From: Eucommia ulmoides
Lineage: Eukaryota > Streptophyta > Magnoliopsida > Garryales > Eucommiaceae
NCBI GenBank assembly: GCA_016647705.1
Contig: CM028334.1
Span: 744,001-808,000, forward strand
DNA length: 64,000 bases
Reading direction: 5' to 3'
Shown: positions 54,062 through 64,000 of the stretch, one piece after another
Layout: each line of letters begins with the position of its first letter
How positions within the stretch are numbered: position 1 is the first letter of the stretch
The notes under the pieces: model-generated
What the model saw: the letters and a program-made list of their open reading frames with translations, nothing else
The model's database searches: none
What the model was told of the DNA's origin: nothing
Made by a program: the position numbers and the translations under genes

Positions 54062-55951
54062 CTAATGAGGAACAGAGATCGGAATTTGCTGAAACTTGCA
54101 GTCGACCGAAAACATAGCGCTGCTAATGCTATTATCAACCTCGAGCTCATCAATGGCGATTTTGTTTATTAGTTGAATCAAAACGCGCTCGAGCTCTTCC
54201 CCGTCGCTCCATTCATGAATCTCTGCCTTTATAAGTTCCCGGTTTTCGCAAATCAAATCCCAAACCGGAAAATCCTTCCTTGGCATCATGTAGTCTCCTT
54301 CTCTTAGCTTTAGGGTTGGGCAGAAATCACCAGTCCCATCTCCTAGATATATGATCTTCTTGTTCTTCCCTTCTTTAGTAATGGAAGCTTGGATTTTGTC
54401 CATTATGAGACCCTGCATAAAATAAAAATCAAAATATACATATGATTTTGTTTTGTTTGTGCTAGAATAATAGATAAGCGGAATATTGAGAAGATACGAG
54501 AGAATTGTATTGATATATAATAAAGTTCACTTGATTTATATAGTGGTTTGGAAACTCTCAAGTAATCAGTGTGGGACAAAAATATAACATCTGTTTTTAA
54601 GGATACGTTTGGTTAGAAGGATAGACAAAGAAAAAGAAAAGAAAAATGAAATGATAATATTTTTATTCATCGTGAAAAGAAAATTATTTTTTTTAGTTTT
54701 GTCTTCTTAGGAAAGAAAAATTGAAAATTGAAAGGAGAGAAATAGTTCACTTTAATATAATTTACTATTTTATCTTTATGTATTATAAAAATAAAATAAA
54801 AAATCTATTATTAAGGATATAATTGTAATTTTATTTATTTTTCATTATTTTTCTTCCAAACATACCAAAACTTGTGAGGAAAAAAAATTTGCTTTGAAAA
54901 GTGTGTATTTTTCTTGTTATTTTTTTTTTTCATCTTTACCAAACAATTTTTTTTTCCTTTTTTATTCTATTTTTTTTTTCTTTTTCACCTATTTTTCACT
55001 CAACCAAACGTACTTTAAGTGCAATTTTTAATTCGTACAAATTATTTGATTACAAGAGAATAATAAAAAAAATTAAAAAATATTGTTAAGATGTCTCCAG
55101 ATTCAAAAAATTATTTTCTAAAGATCATGTCATGTGTTAAAAAATTATTGTTACGTGACCACCTAAAGTGATAGTTTAATGTCATGGAATGGAATGAAAT
55201 TTTTTACCAAATTTTTCAAAAAGATTATGACTTTTTGATGCTAAAATTATATGATGTGACGTGGATGTCAATAGAAGTAAATTTTTGACTTTAGAGTTTA
55301 AATGATTGTGGGACAGAAATTTAAGATATTAGGTTTATACCTTGCACATGTTTGGAGGGCAGCGATTGCATCCATGAGGACACGTGTTAAAATCGTGGTA
55401 AGGCAAGATCCTAAGCCTTCCTTCCTCATCCACGTACCCCGGGTTGGTGTTAATCTCCGTGAAACATTCCGTCAGACCCAGGTGCTTCAAGATCGTCTCA
55501 ATGTAGAACAGATTAGCGTCACTCACGATCCTCAAATCACACCTGCACATTATCATTACCCATCTCCATCCATTAGCATTAATCTAGAGAGAGAGAAAAA
55601 CAGAGAGTTCTAGAGAGAGAGAGAGAGAGTCTGTACCCCAAGGCATGGGCAGTCTTGATGGCAGGAACAACCCGGGGATGAATCGGCACTCGTTTGAGAA
55701 CCTCCTCCATGTCTTGAATGGTTTTTCCCTGTGCGTGAAGCTCCTTCATCATTACGTCCTGTAGCATTAGCATGAAACTGTAATTAGACTCTGTTTTTAG
55801 AGAGAGAAAGAGGAGAGAGAGGAAGGTGACGATGTCCTCCTATAGCATTAGTATGAACTGTAATTAGACTCTATTTTTTGAGAGAAAAAGAGGAGAGAGA
55901 GAGGTGACGGATGTCTTGTAGCATTAGCATGAACCGTTATTACTCTGTTTT

Positions 55952-55990
<39 letters not shown>

Positions 55991-56380
55991 GACGATGTCC
56001 TATAGCATTAGCATGAACTGTAATTACTCTGTTTTTAGAGAGAGAAAGAGGGTAGAGAGAGAGGTGACGGATGTCCGATAGCATTAGCATGAACTGTATT
56101 TTAAACCCAAGATGGAAGTGCACTTTTAAGATTGTCCAGTAAAATAATTATAAGTTGGCCAAGAAACATCTTACGGTACAACAAAACAAAAAAGAAAAAA
56201 TGAATTGTATTTTAGAGATAGAGAGGAGAGGGGGCTGACCATGAGAGTGTTCCAGGGCATGGTGTTGAGGAGTTGATTGAAGAGGTCGGTGGCACCCAAC
56301 TCGTCCACCACCCAATTATCGCTATCCAGATCGATTATCGTCTTGTCGAAATCAAAAACCACCATAATTCCGCCGGCCAT
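54062..56380 (-). CDS. PS2: HAD-family phosphatase, PS2 / PEPC1 (inorganic pyrophosphatase 1-like) type
   Basis: Four exons on the minus strand, 56380-56240, 55758-55637, 55542-55341 and 54412-54062, give 271 residues in phase. HAD motif I is VFDFDKTI with nucleophile Asp10 and Asp12; motif II is VSDAN with Ser95; and LGDGTGDFCP has Asp180 and Asp184. A Cys cluster CPHGCNRCPPNMC (142-154) is typical of the PHOSPHO1-like group. Arabidopsis relatives hydrolyse pyrophosphate, phosphoethanolamine or phosphocholine and are strongly induced by phosphate starvation. An in-frame Met 16 codons upstream (56428) is possible, but 56380 gives the family-like N-terminus. A TATA box lies about 100 bp upstream and two PHR1-type sites at about 1.1-1.25 kb. 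Which of the two plant paralogues this is cannot be told here. Confidence 0.93.
54596..55020. mobile_element. MITE, family E, in intron 3 of the phosphatase gene
   Basis: The left end AAGGATACGTTTGGTTAGAAGG and the right end CACTCAACCAAACGTACTTT are inverted copies, with GAAAAAGAAAAGAAAAATGA mirrored by TTTTTCTTTTTCACCTATTT. A related element is at 56969-57395. Confidence 0.7.
55751..56105. repeat. Tandem repeat (about 78 bp, 4.5 copies) copying the exon 2 acceptor region of the phosphatase gene
   Basis: Units start near 55751, 55829, 55908, 55991 and 56067. Each carries TAGCATTAGCATGAACTGTA, then CTCTGTTTTTAGAGAGAGA and a GA-rich run ending GAGAGGTG. The first unit spans the real acceptor (minus strand GCTACAG then GACGTAATG). 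Three of the others keep a similar minus-strand string with a pyrimidine tract, such as GCTATAG then GACATC. Confidence 0.9.
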
Positions 56381-56479
56381 TCTTACCCACACAAAGAAAC
56401 CCAGAAAATTCTTCGCCGGAAAATGCAACTGGCTCTCTGTTTTCTTGGTGTGGTTTAAAGGTGGAAGGAGGAGGTGGGG

Positions 56480-56487
56480 TTTATATA
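56480..56487 (-). promoter_or_regulatory. TATA box of the phosphatase gene
   Basis: TATATAAA on the minus strand, about 100 bp upstream of the start codon at 56380, leaves room for a leader of roughly 60-70 bases. Confidence 0.7.
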
Positions 56488-56968
56488 GGGGAGGGAAATG
56501 GGCGTCTTGACGCGCAAGGATGGGAGATTTTGTTAAAGATGCCTTGGAATATTACCATCTTAAAAGCCTAATTCATTCAGGAGGTTCTCTCTCTCTCCCT
56601 GAGAAAATTACATTTTTGGTCTCATATTTCTCAAATTACACTTTTCATCTTTCAAATTTTATATTTTCATTATTACACCAAACATAATTATAATAAATTC
56701 TTATAATTATGTTTCATGCAACATGAAACATAATTATATTTTACATTTTCATTACTACATGAAATATAATTATAATAGTAAGGGAAAAATAGTAAATTAA
56801 GCAAAAAAAAAAAAAATTTTTTTTTAATACACACAAAATATTATTTTTCCTCCTATATCCTTTCAACCAAACATACTAAGAAAAATGATTTTTCTTCTAC
56901 AAAAGATAAAAAAAAAATCTTTTTCATTTTCCTTTTTCTTTTCCATCATTCTAACCAAGCATACTTTT

Positions 56969-57395
56969 AGGGTGTGTTTGGTTGGATGGAAAATGAATGG
57001 AAAAGAAAATGAAATGAAAAATGGAAAAAAAAAATAAAAAAATAATGTTTGGTTGGATGGAAATGGAAGGGAAAAGAAAATAAGATAAATAAAACATAAT
57101 TTTCGAGACAACTTTGTTTCCTCACAAATTTGAGAAGAAAATGGAAGGAAAATAGTTAAAGGTATCAAATTATAATTATATCCTTAATAATAGATTTTTT
57201 TATTTTATTTTTATAATATATGAGGACAAAATAATAAATTATATTAAAATAAATTATTTTTCTTCCTTTTATTTTTTTTTCCCAATCAAACAACATTAGA
57301 AAAAATAATTTTTTGTTTATCATGGATAAAAATATTATCTTCTCGTTTTTTTCTTTTTTCTTTTTTCTTTTCCATCCTTCCAACCAAACATACCC
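56969..57395. mobile_element. MITE, family E, upstream of the phosphatase gene
   Basis: The left end GGGTGTGTTTGGTTGGATGG and the right end CCATCCTTCCAACCAAACAT then ACCCT are inverted copies. The sequence to its left (56862-56968) looks like the right end of another family E element (CAACCAAACATACTAAG, CTAACCAAGCATAC). Lysine-rich frames across the region are artefacts of A-rich sequence. Confidence 0.7.
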
Positions 57396-57504
57396 TCACA
57401 TATATAGAGAGAGAGAATTTGAGGGATTAAACGTACAATTTCATAAATGTTAGGTGTCTAGAAGATAGTCACCCTTATTTGAGGGGTCAAAATGTAATAT
57501 TTCC

Positions 57505-57627
57505 GTATATTCTGTTTCTAGCTGATCAGGTGGTGTTTTGTGCCGTTGGATGCCAAAATGCGCTCGAGATTTGGGGAATTCAATTCTCAATTCTGTTCTG
57601 GTTTTCATGATATACCGTGGAATATTC
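57505..57627. promoter_or_regulatory. Two PHR1-binding-type sites (P1BS, GNATATNC) upstream of the phosphatase gene
   Basis: GTATATTC at 57505-57512 and GAATATTC at 57620-57627 both fit the P1BS consensus, which PHR1 uses to switch on phosphate-starvation genes. They sit about 1.13 and 1.25 kb upstream of the start codon, beyond the family E MITEs. The match is short, so chance is possible in AT-rich DNA. Confidence 0.4.
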
Positions 57628-57639
57628 CGTTCGGACAAT

Positions 57640-60278
57640 CCGGCGGCTGAAGGTTTCTCCTTTATTGGTTAATTTTAATTTTTAACTCAATGTTGATGCA
57701 TGTACGTCACTCAGTATCTATCTTTTAGCCTCATGTTTTTTGTTGTATATATCTAAAACTAGTTTTAAACTCGCGGATTATGTTTTCGTAGAGAAAAAAA
57801 TTATAATAAATTCTTAATACAGCAACAATTAAGTCTTTGTTTTACTTATGTAGGGTCGGTTACATGAATCCATTTACACCATAGAGATCGAATTCGTCAG
57901 GTTTAATGTCGTCAAATCATTGCTAATAATCTCGTCCAATGTCTTCTTATGTCTACCTCTTCCTTTAGTAGTGTCATCTGAACTTGAACTAAATTATATT
58001 TTCTCACCGGTACTTCTATGGGTCTTCTATGCACATATTCAAACTATCGTAAATAATTTTCTCTAATTTTCTCTTCGATGGGTGGTATTCCTAAATTCTC
58101 TTTAATAGTTTCGTTCTTAATTTTATCCATTTTCGTGTTTTCACTCATCCACTGTAGCATTCTCATTTCTATCACTCCAATTAAAGTATGAAACATATAT
58201 GTATATCATTGAATTATTTTGCTTGTAATATTCTAGAGCGGATTCAAAATTTTAATAAGTCACGACGTTCTGTAAATATCGAATATAAATATGTATTAAA
58301 AATTACATAAAAGTGAAATAATATTTCTATAAATCAACTTTTGTTTATATACTATAAAATAACAAACAAATAATCATAAATTTTGATTAATTTTATCTTT
58401 TTTTTAAAAAAAATCATCAAATTTTAATGTATGTGGTGGCTATTTTTTTTAGATGAATATTTTTTGAATCACAATTATTTTTTTAAGTAATTTAAAATGT
58501 GGACCAATAAAATTGATTATATATATGTGCATTAATTAGAAAAATAAATTAATTAATTAAAACAAAAAAGACAAAATTGAGTGTGACTATTTATTATTTG
58601 ATATATAAAAAAATAAAAATAAAATGTAAGAATTCACAGAAATATTTGAAACAGACATTCTAAAACCTAATTAAAATATTCTCGTTTTCCACTTTTAAAT
58701 ATTAGTATTAAATAAGGTGTGAGTAATTGCGGATTATTTCAAATTATATATATCCAATTAACTTATCTAAAATTTACTCTTTAATTTTATTTAATCGTCT
58801 TTAAATATTTTCAAAATAAAATATTAAGTTCCCGTTCGGTTAGTATTTTTGCTCTTCTGCTTCTACTTTCAGTTTGTTACCATGAGAATTCCGCATATGC
58901 TTTGGAGTATTTCAGGAATAGAAACATGTTTGGTAACGACTATTGTTTTGAATTTTTTTTTTTTTAATTTATGAGAACAAAATTAAGAAACACGTTTGAT
59001 TGCAACATTTAAAATACTTAAGAAATTCAAGAAATATTTTTAAAATTTTAGGAACATTAAACATATTTTGTACATTAATTTTCAAAAATTTTAGCACGAA
59101 AATAAAAATTAAGAAATAGAAACAATAAATAAACGGGGGCTTTAAATTTTATATTTTATTATCTATTTAATTTATTTAGTACAATAATTTTTTGATAATT
59201 TTCTTGAAAAATTCATGTTAAAAAAATATCATAATATTATTATAACACAAATTAATTTTTTTAAGTTTAAAGTATCCAACAGGGGTTTGTTACAGTACAA
59301 CCGTCATTTTAGCTGTATTGGATATAACCTGAAAAGTTATAAGGTTAATTCAAAGAAGTCACGAGTTATTCTACTGAAATTACAAGTTCGTCTGAAAATT
59401 TATATCTTTACAGGTTACAAATTTTTCTAAAAAATTTACAAGTTTGTCTAAAATTTTGTAATTTTTTTTGACCGACCTTGTAAATTTTGCGAATTGTACC
59501 AGTTCAGCCGTTGTACTGTTGGAACAACCTTTTGTCGTTTTGTAGGCAACTTTTTGATTATTCCCCCCCCCCCGAAGTGGGGATTTCGTGGATACTACTT
59601 AAAAATAAAATAAAATAATAATAATAATTAAAATAATTAAAATTGCTGCTGCCACGTGTCACACACGCCGCGTTCCTTGCGTGACAGCCACAAATTAAAG
59701 AGCTGAATCATTTAAAAAGTCTCATGCGGAAGTTGTTGTGTTCTAGGGCCGTGCATACAAAACAAAAAATATTATTAGAGCCTCGCAATTATATGTATTT
59801 AATTTATAATTAATATTATACAAATATATGTAAATAATATTATACAAATTTGAGCACATAAAAAATTAATACGCAAATAAAAATCAAATTAAAAAACTAA
59901 ATTAAAATTTATATGTTAAATGAGACTAATAACAGATTATACTGAGACAATAACCAATTATCATTTATAAATATTATAGTTTTTTTTTTTAAATTTAAAT
60001 ATATTAAATCACATATAAATTACTGTAATTTTTTTATGTTAGATAATTTTATAATAAAAAATTAATATATATATATATATATATATATTATATAATAAAA
60101 TATTTAATTTTATGTTATTGGAATGGTTAATAAACGTTAGCAAAAAAAATTTATTTATTTATTAAAAAAATGAGTTTCGAATAATTTTTATAAAATTGAG
60201 TTTGAGAAATTGATGAACATTTTCTTTATGGATTTTATTTACTAGCCGAACCATCAATACTATTGATGTAGTAAAAAA
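57640..60278. other. Intergenic AT-rich spacer
   Basis: No gene was seen. A family B MITE lies at about 58829-59142 (GTTCCCGTTCGGTTAGTATT to AATAAACGGGGGC). A short C run is at 59565-59574, and a (TA)n tract at 60067-60089 with family F-like words just before it. Confidence 0.5.
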
Positions 60279-60602
60279 TTCTTAATCACGTGTCAATCTC
60301 CACATGTACCAGAAAATCTTTCGTCTTCCTTCTTTACCTGCAAAACCATGAATTTTAACGGGGGACACCGGTGTAGTGTCAACCAAAAAACCTCCGGCGT
60401 GAGAATAAATTAATCTAAATATAGTGAGAATAAATTGCACACTTCAATTAGAGTCCCTATTACCAATTACCTTGCTCTTATTTTATAGGGTAATCTGCTT
60501 GTTATCTCTTGAATGGAAATATCATTCAGTTGCGCATATCTCTTTACGACGTATAATAGTCATTATCCCCGTATTTAAGGGAGAATATCTGTAACAGTCC
60601 CC
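60279..60602 (+). repeat. Left arm of a diverged inverted repeat
   Basis: AATCACGTGTCAATCTCC, CTTTCGTCTTCCTTCTTTA, GAGAATAAATTAATCT, ATAATAGTCATTATCCC and GAGAATATCTGTAACAGT recur in reverse complement at 61396-61724. Identity by eye is roughly 75-80 percent. The arms contain a TATA-like TTATTTTATAGGG and could be LTRs, but no clear TG/CA ends were fixed. Confidence 0.75.
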
Positions 60603-60932
60603 ATTAATCTCAGGTTGTTACAGTCAATTCAGATTTATTCTAACGTATACAGGTTTAGATCGAAACTCTGAAATGACTGGTTTCCTCTTTGGCTTTTGAC
60701 ACCTTGAACTTATACATACCCAATTATAGTTCTTACCATGTGGCCGCCCATATATTCATATAGATCACTGAATCAATGTTTGAATCATAGGCTTATGCTG
60801 CCCCAGCCCACTTAATAGGCGGGTTTACCTGACTCCAATTCGGAGCCTATATAACAAATTCGACCCGTTTATGATTTTATACCTAGGTCAGTTTGGGCGC
60901 GGGAGTTTCACACATATCAACTATATTTGTAA

Positions 60933-61122
60933 GACCAACATGAATTGGTCCAAACAAAAGAGGCTTGAGTTGAGCACTTTAAGCAACAGTTCCAGAGATC
61001 GAATTTTGGAGAGTTGTGTATGGAAAGTGCTTTGTTGGGAGAGGTGTCCTGCTTCTGGCGCCCGACAGTACCTCGAGTGATTAGTCTCTTCCGACCGTAA
61101 CGCGGAGATACCTAGGAAACTG

Positions 61123-61153
<31 letters not shown>
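60933..61153 (+). mobile_element. tRNA-derived SINE with poly(A) tail and 14-bp TSD, second copy
   Basis: The body runs from ACCAACATGAATTGGTCC to GATACCTAGGAAACTG and is followed by about 30 A residues (61123-61152). ACTATATTTGTAAG is present exactly on both sides (60919-60932 and 61154-61167). TGGTCCAAACAAAAGAGG resembles an A box and GAGATCGAATTTTGG a B box. The related minus-strand copy at 15640-15850 confirms that it is a family and not a single retrocopy. Confidence 0.85.
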
Positions 61154-61154
<1 letters not shown>

Positions 61155-61395
61155 CTATATTTGTAAGTCTAAATATTTATTTTTTTCATAATTTTTTTTT
61201 TACCTTAATAATCAAAACGTAAGGAATTGGAAATTATTGAAAGATATTTATAACAAAAGTAGAAAAAATGAAGTCCCAGACGATGAAGACTTCACCGGAA
61301 ATAGAAAAAAACAAATTACGAGGTTGGTGTAAATATGTTTCGCCGGAAAAGGGAATGCAAAAGTTGTAAGAAATGCCCCCCGGTAGGTTCGACTG

Positions 61396-61724
61396 AATAG
61401 CAGTTACAGAGATTCTCCCATAACTACGGGATAATGGCTATTATACGTAACGGCATGGAAATACGAGCAACTGAACGATCTCTCCATTCATAAGGTAACA
61501 GGCTTATCACCCTATAAAAAGGATAGAAGGTAACTGGTAATACAAATTCTGAATTAAGTATGCAACTTATTCTTACTATCCAGATTAACTTATTCTCATG
61601 CCGGAAGTTCTTTGGCAGACATCACACCGGTATCCTCCATTAGAATTCATAGTTTTGCAAATAAAGAAGGAAGACGAAAGGTTTTCTGGCGCGTGCGAAG
61701 CCTGACACGTGATGGAGAATTTTT
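61396..61724 (-). repeat. Right arm of the diverged inverted repeat
   Basis: Reverse complement partner of 60279-60602. The roughly 790-bp spacer between the arms contains the SINE at 60933-61153, so the SINE entered the loop of the inverted repeat. Confidence 0.75.
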
Positions 61725-64000
61725 GGCTGCACATCAGCACTCTAGAAATTAAATCTTGAATACACCAAATCGATGGTTCGGATACACTTTACCCGTATAA
61801 TTTTTTTTAAAAAAAAATCAACAACGATCTCCGCCATCCACCGCAGTGATTACCACGACCATTATTAGCTCCTCCTTGCGTCGTCGAAGACCATCACTAA
61901 ACTTGAAAAATTCATAATCTATTTTTTTTCCTCGCAAATTCCAGATCTGTATTTATCTACTGATTTTTGTTGTGATGGCAGTAGTTTTCAACGATGGTGG
62001 AGGTGAATTTTTATTGTTTGGTCAACGGTGATTGTGGTGGCGGCGGTAAATTGTTGATGTGTTTGTTAATGTTTGTTGTGACGGTGATCACCACGGTGGT
62101 GATAAATGATTGTTGTGGTGGTCGCTGATAATTATGACGCTGATGAATTTCTTTACTATTCTCAAAAATTATTTTCAAAATTTTCAAGAACCGTTTTTGA
62201 AAACTCAACCAAACGAGCTCTAAAATTCGCTTTACCCGCAAATCAAGTCCCAAAACTTCATTAAGAATTAAAAAAAATAAAAAAAATCAATGGGACAAAA
62301 CGCTTTCTAGTATTGGCACAATAAAGCAATTTAGTGACAACTTTTTTTTCCACTTCTCCTAATTTTATCAAATTTATAGTGATTAATCATAACCTTATTT
62401 AATCATAATAATTGGTTAATAAAACAAAAAATGTGCATATGATCCAATTGATGATCAATAAAAGTCACGAGATTGACAATCAACATTAAAATTATAATTT
62501 TTCAAAAAAAAATAAAAAATATTATCATTACTTAAACATTGTTGTTACAATTAAGTGTTTATATTAAAATTTTTTTATACTTTATTAGCATGACATTTAA
62601 AATACAATCATTGTATGTTACACTTTTTTTTTTATACCCACGAGTGTCCTCATATCCACATAGGATGTAAGACTAATCTCGTTCGGAGTGCGTATCTGTC
62701 CCTCCCAACAAGTATTTTTCCGCAGAGGCTCCTCATTTGCTTTAACTCAAACGGGTTTTAACACTCGAGCCTCATTTTGTTGGTACACGACAACCCACTA
62801 ACAACTCTTTATTCTTAATTTTTCTTTATTCATCTGTCTTGAATTTATCGAGTCAATGTTAAATAAACAAATTTGAATCGTTAATTAAAAAAACTCTAAT
62901 AAAGAAAAAAAAAATGAAAACTATGTAATTAAAAAACCCATAATTCTTAAATATCTCAAGCTATGCATGGTAAAAAAAATTAATTAGTGAGTGGAGATTT
63001 TTGGTGGTTGAATCTCCATGCATGGAGGAAAGATTTGGTTTGAAAAAAAGTGACCTTTTTGTTCAAAATTAGTGACTTGTTCAACCCACATTATATGCAA
63101 CTTGTCTTTGTTTGATGTTGCTTTTAAGCATCATTATGCAATAATTTTGCAAAAAGTGTTTGATAATCAAATTATAAAAAAAAAAAAAAAAAAACACTAA
63201 AAAGGAACACAACTAACTAATGATCATTTTGTGTGTGGGGTTAATTTTTAAGTTTAAGGTATGTTTGGTTTATAATTGTAAAATAAAATTTGGCTTGTCG
63301 ATAAACATATTTTTTTCACGATTTTTTTTTTGTCGTTAAAAAGTTAATTTAAATTTGTATGATTTTTGTTTTCAAATATGTTTTCATTAAGGATTGAGAT
63401 TAATTGGCTGAAAGGCATAACCTTATTTGCTCCTTTTATGATACAAGAATACTGGTTTGTGTCATCTGAAGCAGGTCAACCGTTGGACCATTCTTCTTTG
63501 TGAGAATGGATAAATGATACTGGATTACAAAAAATAAGAGAAAATTTCCACCCCGAAAATTCATATTCTTACTTTTAAGATGGTTACATGAAATGATATT
63601 TTGCATAGTTAATTGGTCATTTTTTTATTATTTAATATATTTTTATATTTTTAAATTAGAAAACCAATGTAGTGCCTTTAGGCACGGAGTCTACTTAATT
63701 TGTAATAAATCAGGATGGTATCTGAATTTGTTCTATTAATTAATGCACGATTTATTTCGATAAAAATAAAGAAATAAGAATTTTTTCATTTTTTTAGTAA
63801 AAAAAAATCATTTTAATATTTCATACCCGCAATCCCGAGCCGATTAAGTTAAATTATATTTTGTAACATCTAAATTTTATATTTGTGTTTAGTTGGCAAA
63901 TTTTTTTATTTTTTTTGTTTGTATCTTTTTACACTTATAAATTCGAAAATCAATACAATATCTTCAGGAACAGAAAAATCTCTAGTCTTTTTATATTTTA
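61725..64000. other. Intergenic AT-rich end of the window
   Basis: It contains a short 3'-end relic of the SINE at 51178 (AATCTTGAATACACCAAATC, GGATACACTTTACCCGT at about 61755-61796) and a TGGTGG/TGTTGTGG-rich tract at 61995-62130. No gene, RNA gene or full element was recognised up to the end. Confidence 0.5.

Noticed and set aside
55848-56123. 91-residue frame with repeated Ser-Leu runs
   Set aside because: It is the translation of the GA-rich tandem repeat in the phosphatase intron.
61011-61080. Possible retrocopied gene, because a poly(A) tail and target duplication are present
   Set aside because: The related copy at 15640-15850 and the A/B-box-like segments fit a SINE better, and the frame holds no conserved protein.

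Overview
The window is nuclear DNA of a flowering plant, most likely a eudicot. The genes have many short exons with GT/AG borders and AT-rich introns. The proteins belong to plant families (GH35 beta-galactosidase with a lectin tail, chloroplast mini-RNase III, FLX-like, PRA1-F, a PS2/PEPC1-type phosphatase). The spaces between genes are AT-rich and full of MITEs, SINEs and TRIMs. I cannot name the species. No rRNA, canonical tRNA, CRISPR or organellar insert was seen.

I rebuilt eight protein genes by eye from exon borders and reading phase. They are: an uncharacterised one-membrane-pass protein (103-2171, minus, cut by the window edge); a 19-exon BGAL1-type beta-galactosidase (4587-11523, minus); a mini-RNase III (25137-29807, minus); a 10-exon DEAD-box helicase of the RH20/p68 type (33894-40632, plus); a small membrane-anchored protein of unknown function (41152-43521, plus); an FLX-like 1 coiled-coil protein (45474-46753, plus); an intronless PRA1 family F protein (51477-52037, plus); and a PS2/PEPC1-type HAD phosphatase (54062-56380, minus). 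Every rebuilt gene keeps phase across all junctions. The genes do not form a pathway; they are an ordinary set of housekeeping, cell-wall and phosphate-economy genes.

The gene-free stretches (11.5-25.1 kb, 29.8-33.9 kb, 46.8-51.5 kb, 56.4-64 kb) and many introns hold short non-autonomous elements. These include at least five MITE families, two TRIM families with target-site duplications and tRNA-Met primer sites, a solo LTR nested in a MITE, Au SINEs, what looks like a further SINE family with two copies, another SINE with a clean B box, and an AT-rich dispersed repeat of unclear class. Only one short coding relic of a transposon (RTE-type LINE) was recognised.

The most unusual local structures are: a triplication of the DEAD-motif exon of the helicase with its extra copies broken; a tandem repeat in the phosphatase gene that copies its own splice acceptor; a roughly 32-bp minisatellite filling a beta-galactosidase intron; and a mini-RNase III reading frame whose last codons and stop lie in a dispersed repeat. 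I found no clear sign of a new multi-gene system.
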